Source: an uncultured Bacteroidaceae bacterium (GTDB taxonomy: Bacteria; Bacteroidota; Bacteroidia; Bacteroidales; Bacteroidaceae). From it: 64,000 bases of DNA. The first letter of the stretch is position 1, and each line of letters starts with the position of its first letter. The notes below the pieces were generated by a model. The model ran no database searches, had not been told where the DNA came from, and saw only the letters and a list, made by a program, of their open reading frames with translations. The stretch covers positions 1 to 64,000 of the forward strand of contig CAKQYA010000008.1 in assembly GCA_934293005.1 (NCBI GenBank), in the 5' to 3' direction. A program made the position numbers and the translations under genes. Shown one piece after another: positions 49,080-58,100 of this stretch.

Positions 49080-49179
49080 TTCGCAAGTGTATGTTAATGT
49101 TCAGACGATGTCGATAGCGGTCAACCATTTGTGGCGTTTGCCGCTTGTCAATCCGAGACATTCACAACGCACTTGCGAA
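49080..49179. repeat. Inverted repeat in the GH43-GH2 intergenic region
   Basis: TTCGCAAGTG (49080-49089) is repeated inverted as CACTTGCGAA (49170-49179), 80 nt apart. It lies in the 165-nt gap between the two glycosidase genes. It may be an operator pair or the base of a long RNA structure. Confidence 0.45.
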
Positions 49180-49227
49180 TTCATTCACCAACATCATCAT
49201 AACTAACTATTAACTTTAATCTTTTTT

Positions 49228-51759
49228 ATGTCCACCAACAACAAACACGTCTTAAGCGGCCTCGTCTTGTTAGTGTCAACTATGCTCTCGTCGCCTTGCG
49301 AAGCGCAACGCACAGAGACAATCTTGCGAGATGGATGGCGATTTTCTCGTGGCGAGCATCTCGACACTATCGCTCCTTCCATGCCCAATTACGACGACAA
49401 GAAGTGGCAAACAGTCCAAGTGCCGCACGATTGGGCCATTTATGGTCCATTTGACAAGGAAATAGACAAGCAAGTTGTGGCAATCGAACAGAATGGCGAA
49501 AAAGAAGCCACAGAGAAAACAGGAAGAAGCGGCTCCCTCCCATGGATAGGAAAAGGCTGGTACCGCACCAGCTTCATCGTTGCCAAGGAATGCCAGAGAG
49601 CAATCCTCAATTTCGATGCGGCGATGGCAGAGCCTGTGGTGTATGTCAACGGGGAAAAAGCCGGAGAATGGAAGTATGGCTACACGTCATTCAATGTAGA
49701 CGTGACCGATTTTGTCCATAAAGACGGCTCGCCCAACACGCTTGCTGTATCGCTTGCCAATGTTGAAGAAAGCAGCCGCTGGTATCCTGGCGCAGGATTG
49801 ATACGTCCTGTCACGCTCATCCAAACATGCTCAACAGCCATCGAGCAATGGAGCCTTGTGGCAAACACTCTTGACATTGGCGACAATTGGGCCAGCGCCG
49901 AGTTTAAGGCTGAAGCTGTTGGCATGAAGCCTGGCAAAAAGTATCTCATGGCTTTTGAGATCAAAACAGACAACAGCATCATTGCCAAGCATATAGAACC
50001 TGTGAAAGAAAATGGCTTGGCCGAGACAGCATGCAAGATACAGGGCGTCAAGCATTGGACACCGGAGACCCCCTGCCTGTACGATCTCACGGTTTCGCTT
50101 TTCGAAGACAATAATGGCTCGCTCGGCAAACAGATAGACAGCCAAACGAAGAAAATTGGTTTCCGCACCATTAGCTACACATCTCAAAACGGTTTCCAGC
50201 TCAATGGAGTGACACGCAAATTTAAGGGCGTGTGCCTGCATCATGACCTTGGCATGATAGGAGCAGCTTCAAACAAGTCTGCCTTGATACGACAAGTGCA
50301 CCTCCTTAAGCAAATGGGATGTGATGCTATACGTACAGCACACAACTCTCCAAGCCAGATGCAGATGGAAGTGTACGACTCTCTCGGAATGATGGTCATG
50401 GCTGAAAGTTTTGACATGTGGGAATATCCTAAATGCAAAAACGGCTACGCTCGCTTTTTCCGCAGCTGGGCCGACCGCGACATACGCAATCTTGTATGCT
50501 CCAGCCGTCTCCATCCAAGCCTTGTGATGTGGAGCGTTGGCAATGAGATACCAGAACAATCATCTGCAGAGGGAACAAAAATCCTTCGCCACCTGCAAGA
50601 CCTTGTGCGCTTTTATGACCCGACACGTCCTGTCACAACGGGCATGGACCGTGGAGAGGCTGCATTGAAATCAGGCTTCGCCCATGTTGTTGATGTGCCA
50701 GGCATGAACTACCGCACTCAGCTCTATAGCAAGATGAACGATCAGCTTGGACATGGATTCATCCTTGGCAGTGAGACTGCATCCACAGTATCCTCCAGAG
50801 GCGTATACAAGTTTCCCGTAGTCCGCGTTGATGGCAAGGCTTATGATGACGGACAATGCTCAAGTTATGACATGGAAGCATGCTGGTGGTCAAACATACC
50901 AGAAGACGACTGGCTGCTGCAAGATGACAAGCCATGGGTCATCGGCGAATTTGTGTGGACCGGATTCGACTACCTGGGCGAGCCGACGCCATACGATGAG
51001 TATTGGCCGAGCCGTTCTTCATATTTCGGAATTTTCGACCTTGCCGGACTTCCCAAAGACCGTTATTTCTTGTACCGTTCACATTGGAACAAGCAAGAAA
51101 ACACAATACACCTTTTGCCACATTGGACCTTCCCCGGACGCGAAGGAGAAACCACTCCTGTGTATTGCTACACCAATCATCCCACAGCCGAGCTGTTCGT
51201 GAATGGCGTTTCCCAAGGACGCATCACAAAACGGCACAATCAGGCCGCCACATACGACAAGGGCGGGCGTATCACAGACATCAGCAATCCGTGCATAGAC
51301 CGTTATCGCCTTCGCTGGAACAATGTCGCATATCAGCCTGGAGAACTCAAAGTGGTAGTGTACGATTCTGAAGGCAACAAGGTGGGAGAAGAAACAGTCC
51401 ATACTGCAGGCTCAGCTCATTCCATACATCTTGCAGGCGATCTTGGAGCATCTGTCAAACCGCTCAAGGCGGATGGTGAGGACCTGACATTCATAACTGT
51501 CAGCATCCTCGACGAAGAAGGAAATCTTGTTTCCGACGCAGACAATCAGATAAAGGTCTCTGTCGCAGGTTCTGCTGCATTCCGAGGCATTTGCAACGGA
51601 GATGCCACAAGTCTCGAGCCATTCACCAGTCCGGCGATGAAGGCATTTCACGGACAACTTGCATTCTGCATACAAAACAATGGCAAAACAGGTCCTGCCA
51701 CAGTAAAAGTGACGAGCAAGGGCTTGAAAACTGCTTCATTAACAATCACCTCAGAATGA
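49228..51759 (+). CDS. GH2 family glycosidase (beta-galactosidase type)
   Basis: An 843-aa protein with signal peptide (about 1-26, PCEAQ). GH2 sugar-binding jelly roll (about 30-200), immunoglobulin-like domain (about 205-315) and TIM barrel (about 320-620) are visible. The acid/base is E440 in MWSVGNEIPE and the nucleophile E516 in GSETAST. A C-terminal DUF4982-like and Ig-like region (about 650-840) follows. Its TGA stop overlaps the ATG of the next gene. It likely works with the preceding GH43 enzyme. Confidence 0.93.
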   Translation: MSTNNKHVLSGLVLLVSTMLSSPCEAQRTETILRDGWRFSRGEHLDTIAPSMPNYDDKKWQTVQVPHDWAIYGPFDKEIDKQVVAIEQNGEKEATEKTGRSGSLPWIGKGWYRTSFIVAKECQRAILNFDAAMAEPVVYVNGEKAGEWKYGYTSFNVDVTDFVHKDGSPNTLAVSLANVEESSRWYPGAGLIRPVTLIQTCSTAIEQWSLVANTLDIGDNWASAEFKAEAVGMKPGKKYLMAFEIKTDNSIIAKHIEPVKENGLAETACKIQGVKHWTPETPCLYDLTVSLFEDNNGSLGKQIDSQTKKIGFRTISYTSQNGFQLNGVTRKFKGVCLHHDLGMIGAASNKSALIRQVHLLKQMGCDAIRTAHNSPSQMQMEVYDSLGMMVMAESFDMWEYPKCKNGYARFFRSWADRDIRNLVCSSRLHPSLVMWSVGNEIPEQSSAEGTKILRHLQDLVRFYDPTRPVTTGMDRGEAALKSGFAHVVDVPGMNYRTQLYSKMNDQLGHGFILGSETASTVSSRGVYKFPVVRVDGKAYDDGQCSSYDMEACWWSNIPEDDWLLQDDKPWVIGEFVWTGFDYLGEPTPYDEYWPSRSSYFGIFDLAGLPKDRYFLYRSHWNKQENTIHLLPHWTFPGREGETTPVYCYTNHPTAELFVNGVSQGRITKRHNQAATYDKGGRITDISNPCIDRYRLRWNNVAYQPGELKVVVYDSEGNKVGEETVHTAGSAHSIHLAGDLGASVKPLKADGEDLTFITVSILDEEGNLVSDADNQIKVSVAGSAAFRGICNGDATSLEPFTSPAMKAFHGQLAFCIQNNGKTGPATVKVTSKGLKTASLTITSE

Positions 51760-52481
51760 TATTGACAAAGGAATTGCTTGACCACTACTACAATGACGTC
51801 TTCGATTTCGGCAAGTTCGCTGCCAACGATCCTTGCGGCATTGTATATCAGCTCATGTCGCACACCAACAGTCAGCTTGACGTGGAAATCGGTGCGCTTT
51901 TCGTGGCCATGATATCATGGGGCAACCGCAAGGCCATTCGCCCTGCGGCCCTTCACATGCTCAGGGATGAAATGCATTGGTCGCCTGCCCGCTTCATCAT
52001 CAACGAAGAATACGAGCAGGCCTATGCTGACGCAAAAAATAGATGTGTCTATCGCACGCTCAATGTCGACACATTCCGTGCTGTCTGCCGCAACCTCCAC
52101 GCGGCCATCTCCGGGCACGACACAATGGAGGAAATGTTTGAAGGCCTTGCCACCAAGCGTGTCATAGGCACAATCTGCCAATGGCTCTCGCCTGCCAAGA
52201 TAGGCACCATCGACAAAAGCGCCTGCAAACGAGTCTGCATGTATGTGCGATGGATGACGCGCACCAAATCGCCCGACATGGGCATTTGGCGCAAACGCTC
52301 TCAGGCCGACCTCTATGCAGTAATGGACACCCATGTGGTCCAACTCACATCATCGCTTCTCAAAGGCAAACGCCCCACATGGCGCACATGCGAAGAGCTC
52401 ACCAGCATTTTCAAATCCTGGGATGCAGAGGACCCGCTTAAATATGATGTTGCCCTTATGACAATGGCCGATAATGGTTGA
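51756..52481 (+). CDS. TIGR02757 (DUF2400) family protein
   Basis: A 241-aa protein of the TIGR02757 family, common in Bacteroidota and Spirochaetes and of unknown function. Features are DPCGIVYQLMSHTNSQLDVE (about 25-44), ISWGNRKAIRP (about 53-63), DTHVVQLTSSLL (about 204-215) and many conserved basic residues, which suggests a helical fold distantly like helix-hairpin-helix DNA glycosylases. The start ATG at 51756 shares ATGA with the GH2 stop, so it is translationally coupled to it. The frame is open upstream, but that part is the GH2 gene in another frame. Confidence 0.88.
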   Translation: MILTKELLDHYYNDVFDFGKFAANDPCGIVYQLMSHTNSQLDVEIGALFVAMISWGNRKAIRPAALHMLRDEMHWSPARFIINEEYEQAYADAKNRCVYRTLNVDTFRAVCRNLHAAISGHDTMEEMFEGLATKRVIGTICQWLSPAKIGTIDKSACKRVCMYVRWMTRTKSPDMGIWRKRSQADLYAVMDTHVVQLTSSLLKGKRPTWRTCEELTSIFKSWDAEDPLKYDVALMTMADNG

Positions 52482-52495
52482 GCGCAAACAGAGAA

Positions 52496-52543
52496 ACAGG
52501 AAAAGGGATGAATTGATATTTTATGAATCATCCCTTTTCCTGT
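52496..52543 (+). terminator. Terminator of the GH43-GH2-TIGR02757 unit
   Basis: A perfect 16-bp stem: ACAGGAAAAGGGATGA (52496-52511) with its complement at 52528-52543, followed by ATTATTTTTG. It lies 14 nt past the TIGR02757 stop. Confidence 0.85.
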
Positions 52544-52587
52544 ATTATTTTTGCTGCTGTCTGCCCCACACTCGCATATAAAAACCA

Positions 52588-52625
52588 GGGCTTGATTCCG
52601 CTCGCATGGAATCAAGCCCCTTTTT
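52588..52625. terminator. Second strong terminator hairpin
   Basis: GGGCTTGATTCC (52588-52599) pairs with GGAATCAAGCCC (52608-52619), followed by CTTTTT on plus and preceded by a run of A (AAAA at 52581-52584), so it can act in both directions. It gives a double stop ahead of the MFS gene. The rest of the 330-nt gap shows only the promoter below. Confidence 0.8.
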
Positions 52626-52750
52626 CTCACGCATCATCATTCATTCTTTTGCTGAGCTATGCCAAAGGCAATATTCATCAAGCAAATCATTTTTCTGCGT
52701 AACGACCGATTTGGGTTTATAGTATGTCTTCATTTTCTGATTTTTATTTG

Positions 52751-52758
52751 TACCTTTG
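52751..52758 (+). promoter_or_regulatory. Candidate -7 element of the MFS transporter gene
   Basis: TACCTTTG on the plus strand, 53 nt before the start codon, matches TAnnTTTG. A -33 box at normal spacing is not clear. Confidence 0.55.
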
Positions 52759-52811
52759 CACTTCCCAATAAGCGCATACGAATGCTGTATTTCAACATAA
52801 AATCATAAAAA

Positions 52812-54044
52812 ATGAATATCAAGACAATCGGCAACAAAATCAAAGGCAATCCCTGGATGGTAGAGGGCACAGTATACTCGATGCTCATCGTCTGCGGCAT
52901 TTCCCATTTTCTGAACGACATGATTCAGTCGATCATCCCTTCCATCTATCCGATAGTGAAGGACAAGTTCAATTTCTCGTTTGCCCAGATAGGCATCATA
53001 ACGTTAGTGTTCCAGTTGACATCTTCCATTCTACAGCCTTTCACCGGACTTTATGTCGATAAGCATCCCCGTCCCTACGCTCTCTCCATCGGCATGTGCT
53101 TCACGTTGGTGGGTCTGCTGATGCTGGCTTTGGCAAAGAATTATTTCCTTATACTCCTGGCGGTGAGCATAGTCGGTTTGGGCTCATCTGTGTTTCATCC
53201 CACAGCTTCGAGAGTGGCACAAATGGCTTCGGGAGGCAAGAAGAGTCTGGCACAATCCATCTTCCAGGTGGGTGGCAATGGTGGTTCTGCCGTAGGACCG
53301 CTATTAGCAGCCATCATTATCCTGCCTTTTGGCCAGTACGCCATCTCATGGTTTGCACTTGCAGCCATGCTCGCCGCCGTCATCATGATAAGATTGGGAG
53401 TATGGTACAAGGCACGGCTGGCTTATGTGGCTAACCATCCTCAGCAACAACCGCTTCTCAACACCAATATATCTAAGAGAATGAAGTATTGGGCTCTTTT
53501 CATCCTCGTCATGCTCGTATTCTCCAAGTACTTCTATACGGCTTGCGTCACGAGCTACTTCACCTTCTTTCTGATAGACAAGTTTGGCGTTTCGGTACAA
53601 ACCTCACAGCTGTGTCTCTTCGTGTTCCTTGCCGCCTTTGCCATAGGAACTGTGGCTGGAGGAATGCTGGGCGACAAGTTTGGCAGAAAGTATGTCATCT
53701 GGTTCTCCATCCTTGGAGCGGCGCCATTCGCCATCGCCATGCCATTTGTCAACTTCACATGGACTATCATCTGCACATTCCTCTCGAGTTTGATCATCGC
53801 CTCAGCATTCTCCTCCATCGTGGTCTATGCCACCGATTTGATGCCCGACAAGGTGGGACTGATAGCAGGCATTTTCTTCGGACTGATGTTTGGATTGGGC
53901 GGTCTGGGCTCAGCCTTCTTCGGGTGGTTGGCCGACAAGACGAGCATCGAGTTCATCTTCCAGGTGAGTGCCTTCCTGCCCTTGCTCGGCATCATTGCCG
54001 GGTTCTTGCCAAATACTCAGAAGAGAAACGAAGAACATAAATAA
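52812..54044 (+). CDS. MFS transporter of the fosmidomycin resistance (Fsr) type
   Basis: A 410-aa inner-membrane protein with about 12 membrane segments. The motif SHFLNDMIQSIIPSIYPIV (about 31-49), the loop FTGLYVDKHPRPYALSIG (about 77-94), VGLGSSVFHPTASR (about 119-132) and IFQVGGNGGSAVGPL (about 149-163) are typical of Fsr-like exporters. A further MFS loop GGMLGDKFGRKYV lies in the second half. Natural substrate unknown; homologues export fosmidomycin. It is flanked by two terminators upstream and decayed mobile DNA downstream, so it may have been acquired. Gene symbol withheld because substrate is unproven. Confidence 0.88.
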   Translation: MNIKTIGNKIKGNPWMVEGTVYSMLIVCGISHFLNDMIQSIIPSIYPIVKDKFNFSFAQIGIITLVFQLTSSILQPFTGLYVDKHPRPYALSIGMCFTLVGLLMLALAKNYFLILLAVSIVGLGSSVFHPTASRVAQMASGGKKSLAQSIFQVGGNGGSAVGPLLAAIIILPFGQYAISWFALAAMLAAVIMIRLGVWYKARLAYVANHPQQQPLLNTNISKRMKYWALFILVMLVFSKYFYTACVTSYFTFFLIDKFGVSVQTSQLCLFVFLAAFAIGTVAGGMLGDKFGRKYVIWFSILGAAPFAIAMPFVNFTWTIICTFLSSLIIASAFSSIVVYATDLMPDKVGLIAGIFFGLMFGLGGLGSAFFGWLADKTSIEFIFQVSAFLPLLGIIAGFLPNTQKRNEEHK

Positions 54045-54052
54045 TAATCCCA

Positions 54053-54170
54053 ACTATATTGCCTCATCTCCTCTCGACTCGAGCTTCGCCATCGGAGTGA
54101 TGGCGGATATACTGAAGGCATTTGAGGGCCTCGGAGAGGAAGCGGCTGGATTTCCTGAACGTGTGGATTA
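54053..54170 (+). pseudogene. Possible C-terminal gene fragment, unrecognised
   Basis: An open stretch ending in TAA at 54168-54170 reads SSFAIGVMADILKAFEGLG with EEAAGFPERVD at its end. The composition is protein-like, but there is no start codon of its own. It begins within 10 nt of the MFS stop. It may be the tail of a lost gene; the family is not recognised. Confidence 0.35.
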
Positions 54171-54192
54171 AATCAACAACCACTACGCAAGC

Positions 54193-54324
54193 GTTCCAGT
54201 TGTTCCAAATACACTTTCAACATGCGACACCCCTCTTTATATACTATATAATCAATTATTAAATAGTTATATATAAGCAAAGAAGAAAACGCATGCTCCA
54301 AAAATTAATTGGAACAACTGGAAC
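54193..54324. repeat. Perfect 16-bp inverted repeat around an AT-rich core
   Basis: GTTCCAGTTGTTCCAA (54193-54208) returns inverted as TTGGAACAACTGGAAC (54309-54324). The 100-nt interior is very AT-rich (TATATACTATATAATCAATT). It lies just ahead of the decayed gene at 54393, so it could be its former regulatory region, an origin-like site or the end of an element. Confidence 0.85.
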
Positions 54325-54392
54325 GGGAACACACTCACTTCCATCTAAAAGGCTAATAACCAACAATTTTAAGCTTTTGCGAAAACAAGAAA

Positions 54393-54596
54393 ATGAAGTG
54401 CGACATCAGCAAAAACACCGCTCCAACGATGCCAAATCTCGGTCGCGGACACGAAAGCGTGGCACTTTTGCTCTCGCAACCGTCAAAAGACATGCACCAG
54501 CCCATCGTTCCAATGCTTTTCCCTGTCCTTGGCAAACACGCAAGTGGAGCCTAAATCATGTATCCAGGCCTTACTTGGAAGGAAATTAGCGGTTTG
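54393..54596 (+). pseudogene. N-terminal remnant of a VapE/DUF3987-like gene
   Basis: From ATG 54393 the frame reads MKCDISKNTAPTMPNLGRGH, then VALLLSQPSKDMHQPIVPML and FPVLGKHASGA, then stops at TAA (54552-54554). The same frame resumes with IMYPGLTWKEISGL. As I recall, this is the pattern at the start of DUF3987/virulence-associated-E-type proteins of Prevotella and Bacteroides mobile elements. The in-frame stop and the loss of all downstream homology make it a dead fragment. From 54600 to 54780 nothing is recognised. Confidence 0.5.
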
Positions 54597-54789
54597 ACTA
54601 CCCTCATGCGCATGCGAGGCGGAAGGGGCTTTCATCCCGAACGAATCCCGAAGACAAGGCGCACGGAGACCATCGGAATCTTTGAGCGTAAGCACTAAAT
54701 TATGGGATTTTTTGTGCCGCACTCATAAAAAATCACGCATTTTTCAAGAAAATGGCATCAGAACGCACGCAAAGCATCAAAACGCATAA

Positions 54790-54956
54790 TTGGCTGCAAG
54801 CGGATGTCGTATCTTTGCTGTACGAACGGAAAAGACCGGGCAAGCGAGCAGCCTGGGCCTAACCGTGAGGGCCGAATCTGATGGCGCCCGGGCACGGCGG
54901 CGGATGAGGCTGAGAGAGAAGTCGCTCAATATCCCAATATGAATCATGTTGGCCCT
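54790..54956 (+). other. Promoter-like site followed by a GC-rich, possibly structured stretch
   Basis: TTG (54790-54792) and TATCTTTG (54810-54817) look like a Bacteroidota promoter with 17-nt spacing. The predicted transcript starts near 54824 and is clearly more GC-rich than its surroundings. CCGGGC (54836-54841) can pair with GCCCGG (54886-54891), with a smaller GGCC/GGCC stem inside. No convincing ORF follows the promoter. It may be a small RNA or the abandoned promoter of a lost gene. Confidence 0.35.
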
Positions 54957-55046
54957 GCAAACCTGCAACATTCATGAAGACTAAACCCATTGTAATAACG
55001 CAATGTCAATGAATCGCCACGCGCAAACCTGCAACATTCATGAAGA
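54957..55046. repeat. 24-bp direct repeat with 66-bp period
   Basis: The 24-bp block GCAAACCTGCAACATTCATG plus AAGA occurs exactly at 54957-54980 and 55023-55046. It lies at the right edge of the gene-poor stretch 54045-55141 and could mark a duplication or insertion footprint. Confidence 0.85.
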
Positions 55047-55078
55047 ATAAATATGCATGCTAAAATTTAATAAAAGAA

Positions 55079-55113
55079 AAAGAAAGCTGCATCAAGTTGA
55101 TGCAGCTTTCTTT
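55079..55113 (-). terminator. Terminator of the lacZ-type gene
   Basis: AAAGAAAGCTGCATCAA and its complement TTGATGCAGCTTTCTTT meet around 55096 to form a long stem with almost no loop; on the minus strand a run of T (TTTTCTTTTA) follows. It lies about 30 nt past the stop at 55142. Confidence 0.8.
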
Positions 55114-55141
55114 GCATGTGAAATGTCAAAAATGACGAATG

Positions 55142-58100
55142 TTATCTTACAGGGGAGATTATGAAAGTGTAAGCATAATCTTTGTATGGCATCTGATATT
55201 CAGAACGAGGCCATGCGCCCCAAGAGTTCACGCATCCTATGCCCATTGAGCGAGAAGCAATGTGAAGGTCTGTGAATGGACGCTCCACAAGGTCGCCGCT
55301 GTGGTATTGGGCCTTTTCTCTTGAAGGCTGAAGATCATCCTCTGTGTAATTGAGAGCCTGGCACTCAAGTGGCTCTGTGCCTTCAAACTTCAGGCCTTTG
55401 CCCTCAGCATCTGTGACAGTCCAATAACGAACGCCAGTCTTTGTGCCTGTCTCCTGCGGACGGACATAGCCCCAGAACTGCTCTTCTACTGTCTGATTCC
55501 AAACGCCAAGGTTTTGGCTGTAGGCGCGGTCGATATAGTTCTCGTGAGGGCCTTTGCCATAATACTCAATGTTGGAGAATTGTTTTGGCATCTGCATTTG
55601 CATACCGTATCTCATCAGCTGAGGCTTGTTCTTTGCGTCAGGATTCACGGTCATTGCCTGTGTCACGATAAGCTTGCCTGCTGGAGTCATGGTGTAGGTG
55701 AGTTTGAGGTTAGCATCAAGTCCTTTTATCTCATACTCTGAAGTCACCACATAATTGACTCCGTCTTTCTTGATGTCGAAGCTTTTCTTCTCAATGTGCG
55801 GATGCTGCCAAGCAGCAAAGCGGTTCTGGAAGCCTGCGCCAAAATCGTTGTCTGTAGCTGCGCGCCAGAAGTCGGGCGTCAGTTCAGACTCGTCTGTAAT
55901 CATTGGCTTGCCATCCACATCGATGAATGCCACATATCCAGTATGCTTGCTGAATGTCACATCCACTCCGTTGGCCGAGAGAACGGCGTAGACAGCACGG
56001 TCGTCAAGAGACACAGGCTGAACGCCCTTGGCATTCGCAGGCTGCGCTGCAAGTGCTTCGGCAGTAGGGAACTTATATGAAGACAACGCGAACTGCTCGT
56101 GAGCTACTTTCTCGCCAGCATTGAGCAAGCCTTGATTCTCCGAAAGGCAAAAATCAATATTGACGAGCACTTCCTTGTCTTTGCATGCCTCGTCGGCAGC
56201 TGCCTTTGCTATTGCGTCTACAACCACAACGGCTTTGGCTTGTGGGGCGATGTCAAGCTTGCTTATGTCAACAGAGCCCTTGTCTGCCACTTTGCCATCC
56301 ACAAGGACCTCATAGTTCATAATCACATAATTGAGAGGCTGGAAGAAGTTTTCGTTGTATATCTCCACTTTTCCCGACTTGGCGTCGGCAAGTGTGGCCC
56401 ATATGTTCTGGTAGTAATACTGAATTTCGTAAGCATGAGGATTTGGCTCGCGGTCTGGGTTTATGATGCCATTGCAGTTGAAGTTGTTGTCGGATGCGGG
56501 GAAACGGCCGAAATCGCCGCCATAAGCCCATATCTGCTTGCCTGTCACCTTGCTCACGCTGCGAAGGCCTTGGTCAACGAAATCCCATATGTAGCCGCCC
56601 TGGTAATTCGGATATTTGCGCACAAGGTCCCAATATTCCTTGAAGCCGCCGCCAGAGTTGCCCATTGTGTGGGCATACTCACACTGGATGAGAGGCCTTG
56701 GGTTGTTCTCCTTTGCATAGCGTTCGCAATGTCCGTAGTCGGCATACATAGGGCAATAAATGTCTGTCTTGCCATTCTTGCCTGCCTGCTCATACTGGCA
56801 AGGACGCGAAGGGTCGTAGGCCTTGACGAAATCGTATGCGTCCTCGAAGTTCTTGCCATAGCCCGACTCGTTGCCAAGCGACCACACGATGATGGAAGGG
56901 TGATTCTTCAGCACATAGATGTTGTGGCGCTGGCGCTCGATGTGCATGTCATGGAAACGCGGATCTTTGCCAAGCGACTTCTCGTCATATCCCATTCCGT
57001 GGCTTTCGATGTTTGCTTCAGCTGTGACATAGATGCCATAGATGTCGCAAAGCTCGTACCAGCGTGGATCGTCAGGATAATGGCAAGTGCGAGCAGCGTT
57101 CATGTTGAGCTGCTTCATCACCTTGATGTCCTGTATCATGCGCTCCACAGAAACGACGTATCCATTGTCGGGATCGAGCTCGTGACGGTCTGCTCCCTTT
57201 ATGAGGACAGGCTGGCCGTTGACAAGCATTTGCTGGTTCTTCACTTCCACCTTGCGGAAACCAACTCGCTGCGGTATGCACTCTATGAGTTTGCTGCCAT
57301 CGTAAAGAGACACATAGAGGTTGTAAAGGTTTGGAGTCTCTGCAGACCACTTGGCAACATTGGCCAACTTGTCGTATTCGAACGACACATGTCCGTCGGC
57401 ACCCACATTAAGGTCTTCATCAAGGGCAGTCTTGCCGTCTGGGCCGACCAGTCGCAGATTAAGTTTCTTGCCTTTGCCCGACACAACATCTATCTTGCAC
57501 GAGAGCACTCCATCCTTATAATTGTTCTTCAAGTCGGGAGTGATGAAGAGATCTTCGATATGGCTCTGAGGACGAGCATATAGATACACTTCTCTTGCGA
57601 TGCCCGAGAGACGCCAGAAATCCTGGTCTTCATTCCAGCTGCCATCGCACCATCGCATCACCTGCATGGCTATCAAGTTTTTCTGGCCTGGAACGATGTA
57701 TTTGGTCACGTCAAATTCGGCGGCCACCTTGCTGTCTTCGCTGTAGCCCACATATTTTCCATTCACATAAAGCGACACGTTTGAGGTGGCTGAGCCAATG
57801 TGCATGAAAATCTTATCGCCCTTCCAATCTGAAGGCACAGCAAACGTCTGGCGGTATGAACCCACATGGTTGCCTTTGTCCTGCACAGCAGGCGGCTCAC
57901 CAGTCCAGTCTGAACGCCATGCATAACAGTTGTTCACATACGTAGCATTGCCATAGCCATTCAGCTCCCAATTGCCAGGCACAGGCATTGTGTCCCATTT
58001 CGAGTCGTCGTAGTTGGTGGCAAAGAAATTGGCAGGGCGCTCATTCGCATTGGCCACCCAATTAAACTTCCATTTGCCTTCAAGCGACAAATATCGCGAT

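Noticed and set aside
56099..57583. Long plus-strand open frame of 494 codons
   Set aside because: It lies wholly antisense to the LacZ-type gene, whose catalytic motifs are intact. Its translation is rich in Val, His and Ala without any family pattern, typical of a mirror frame.
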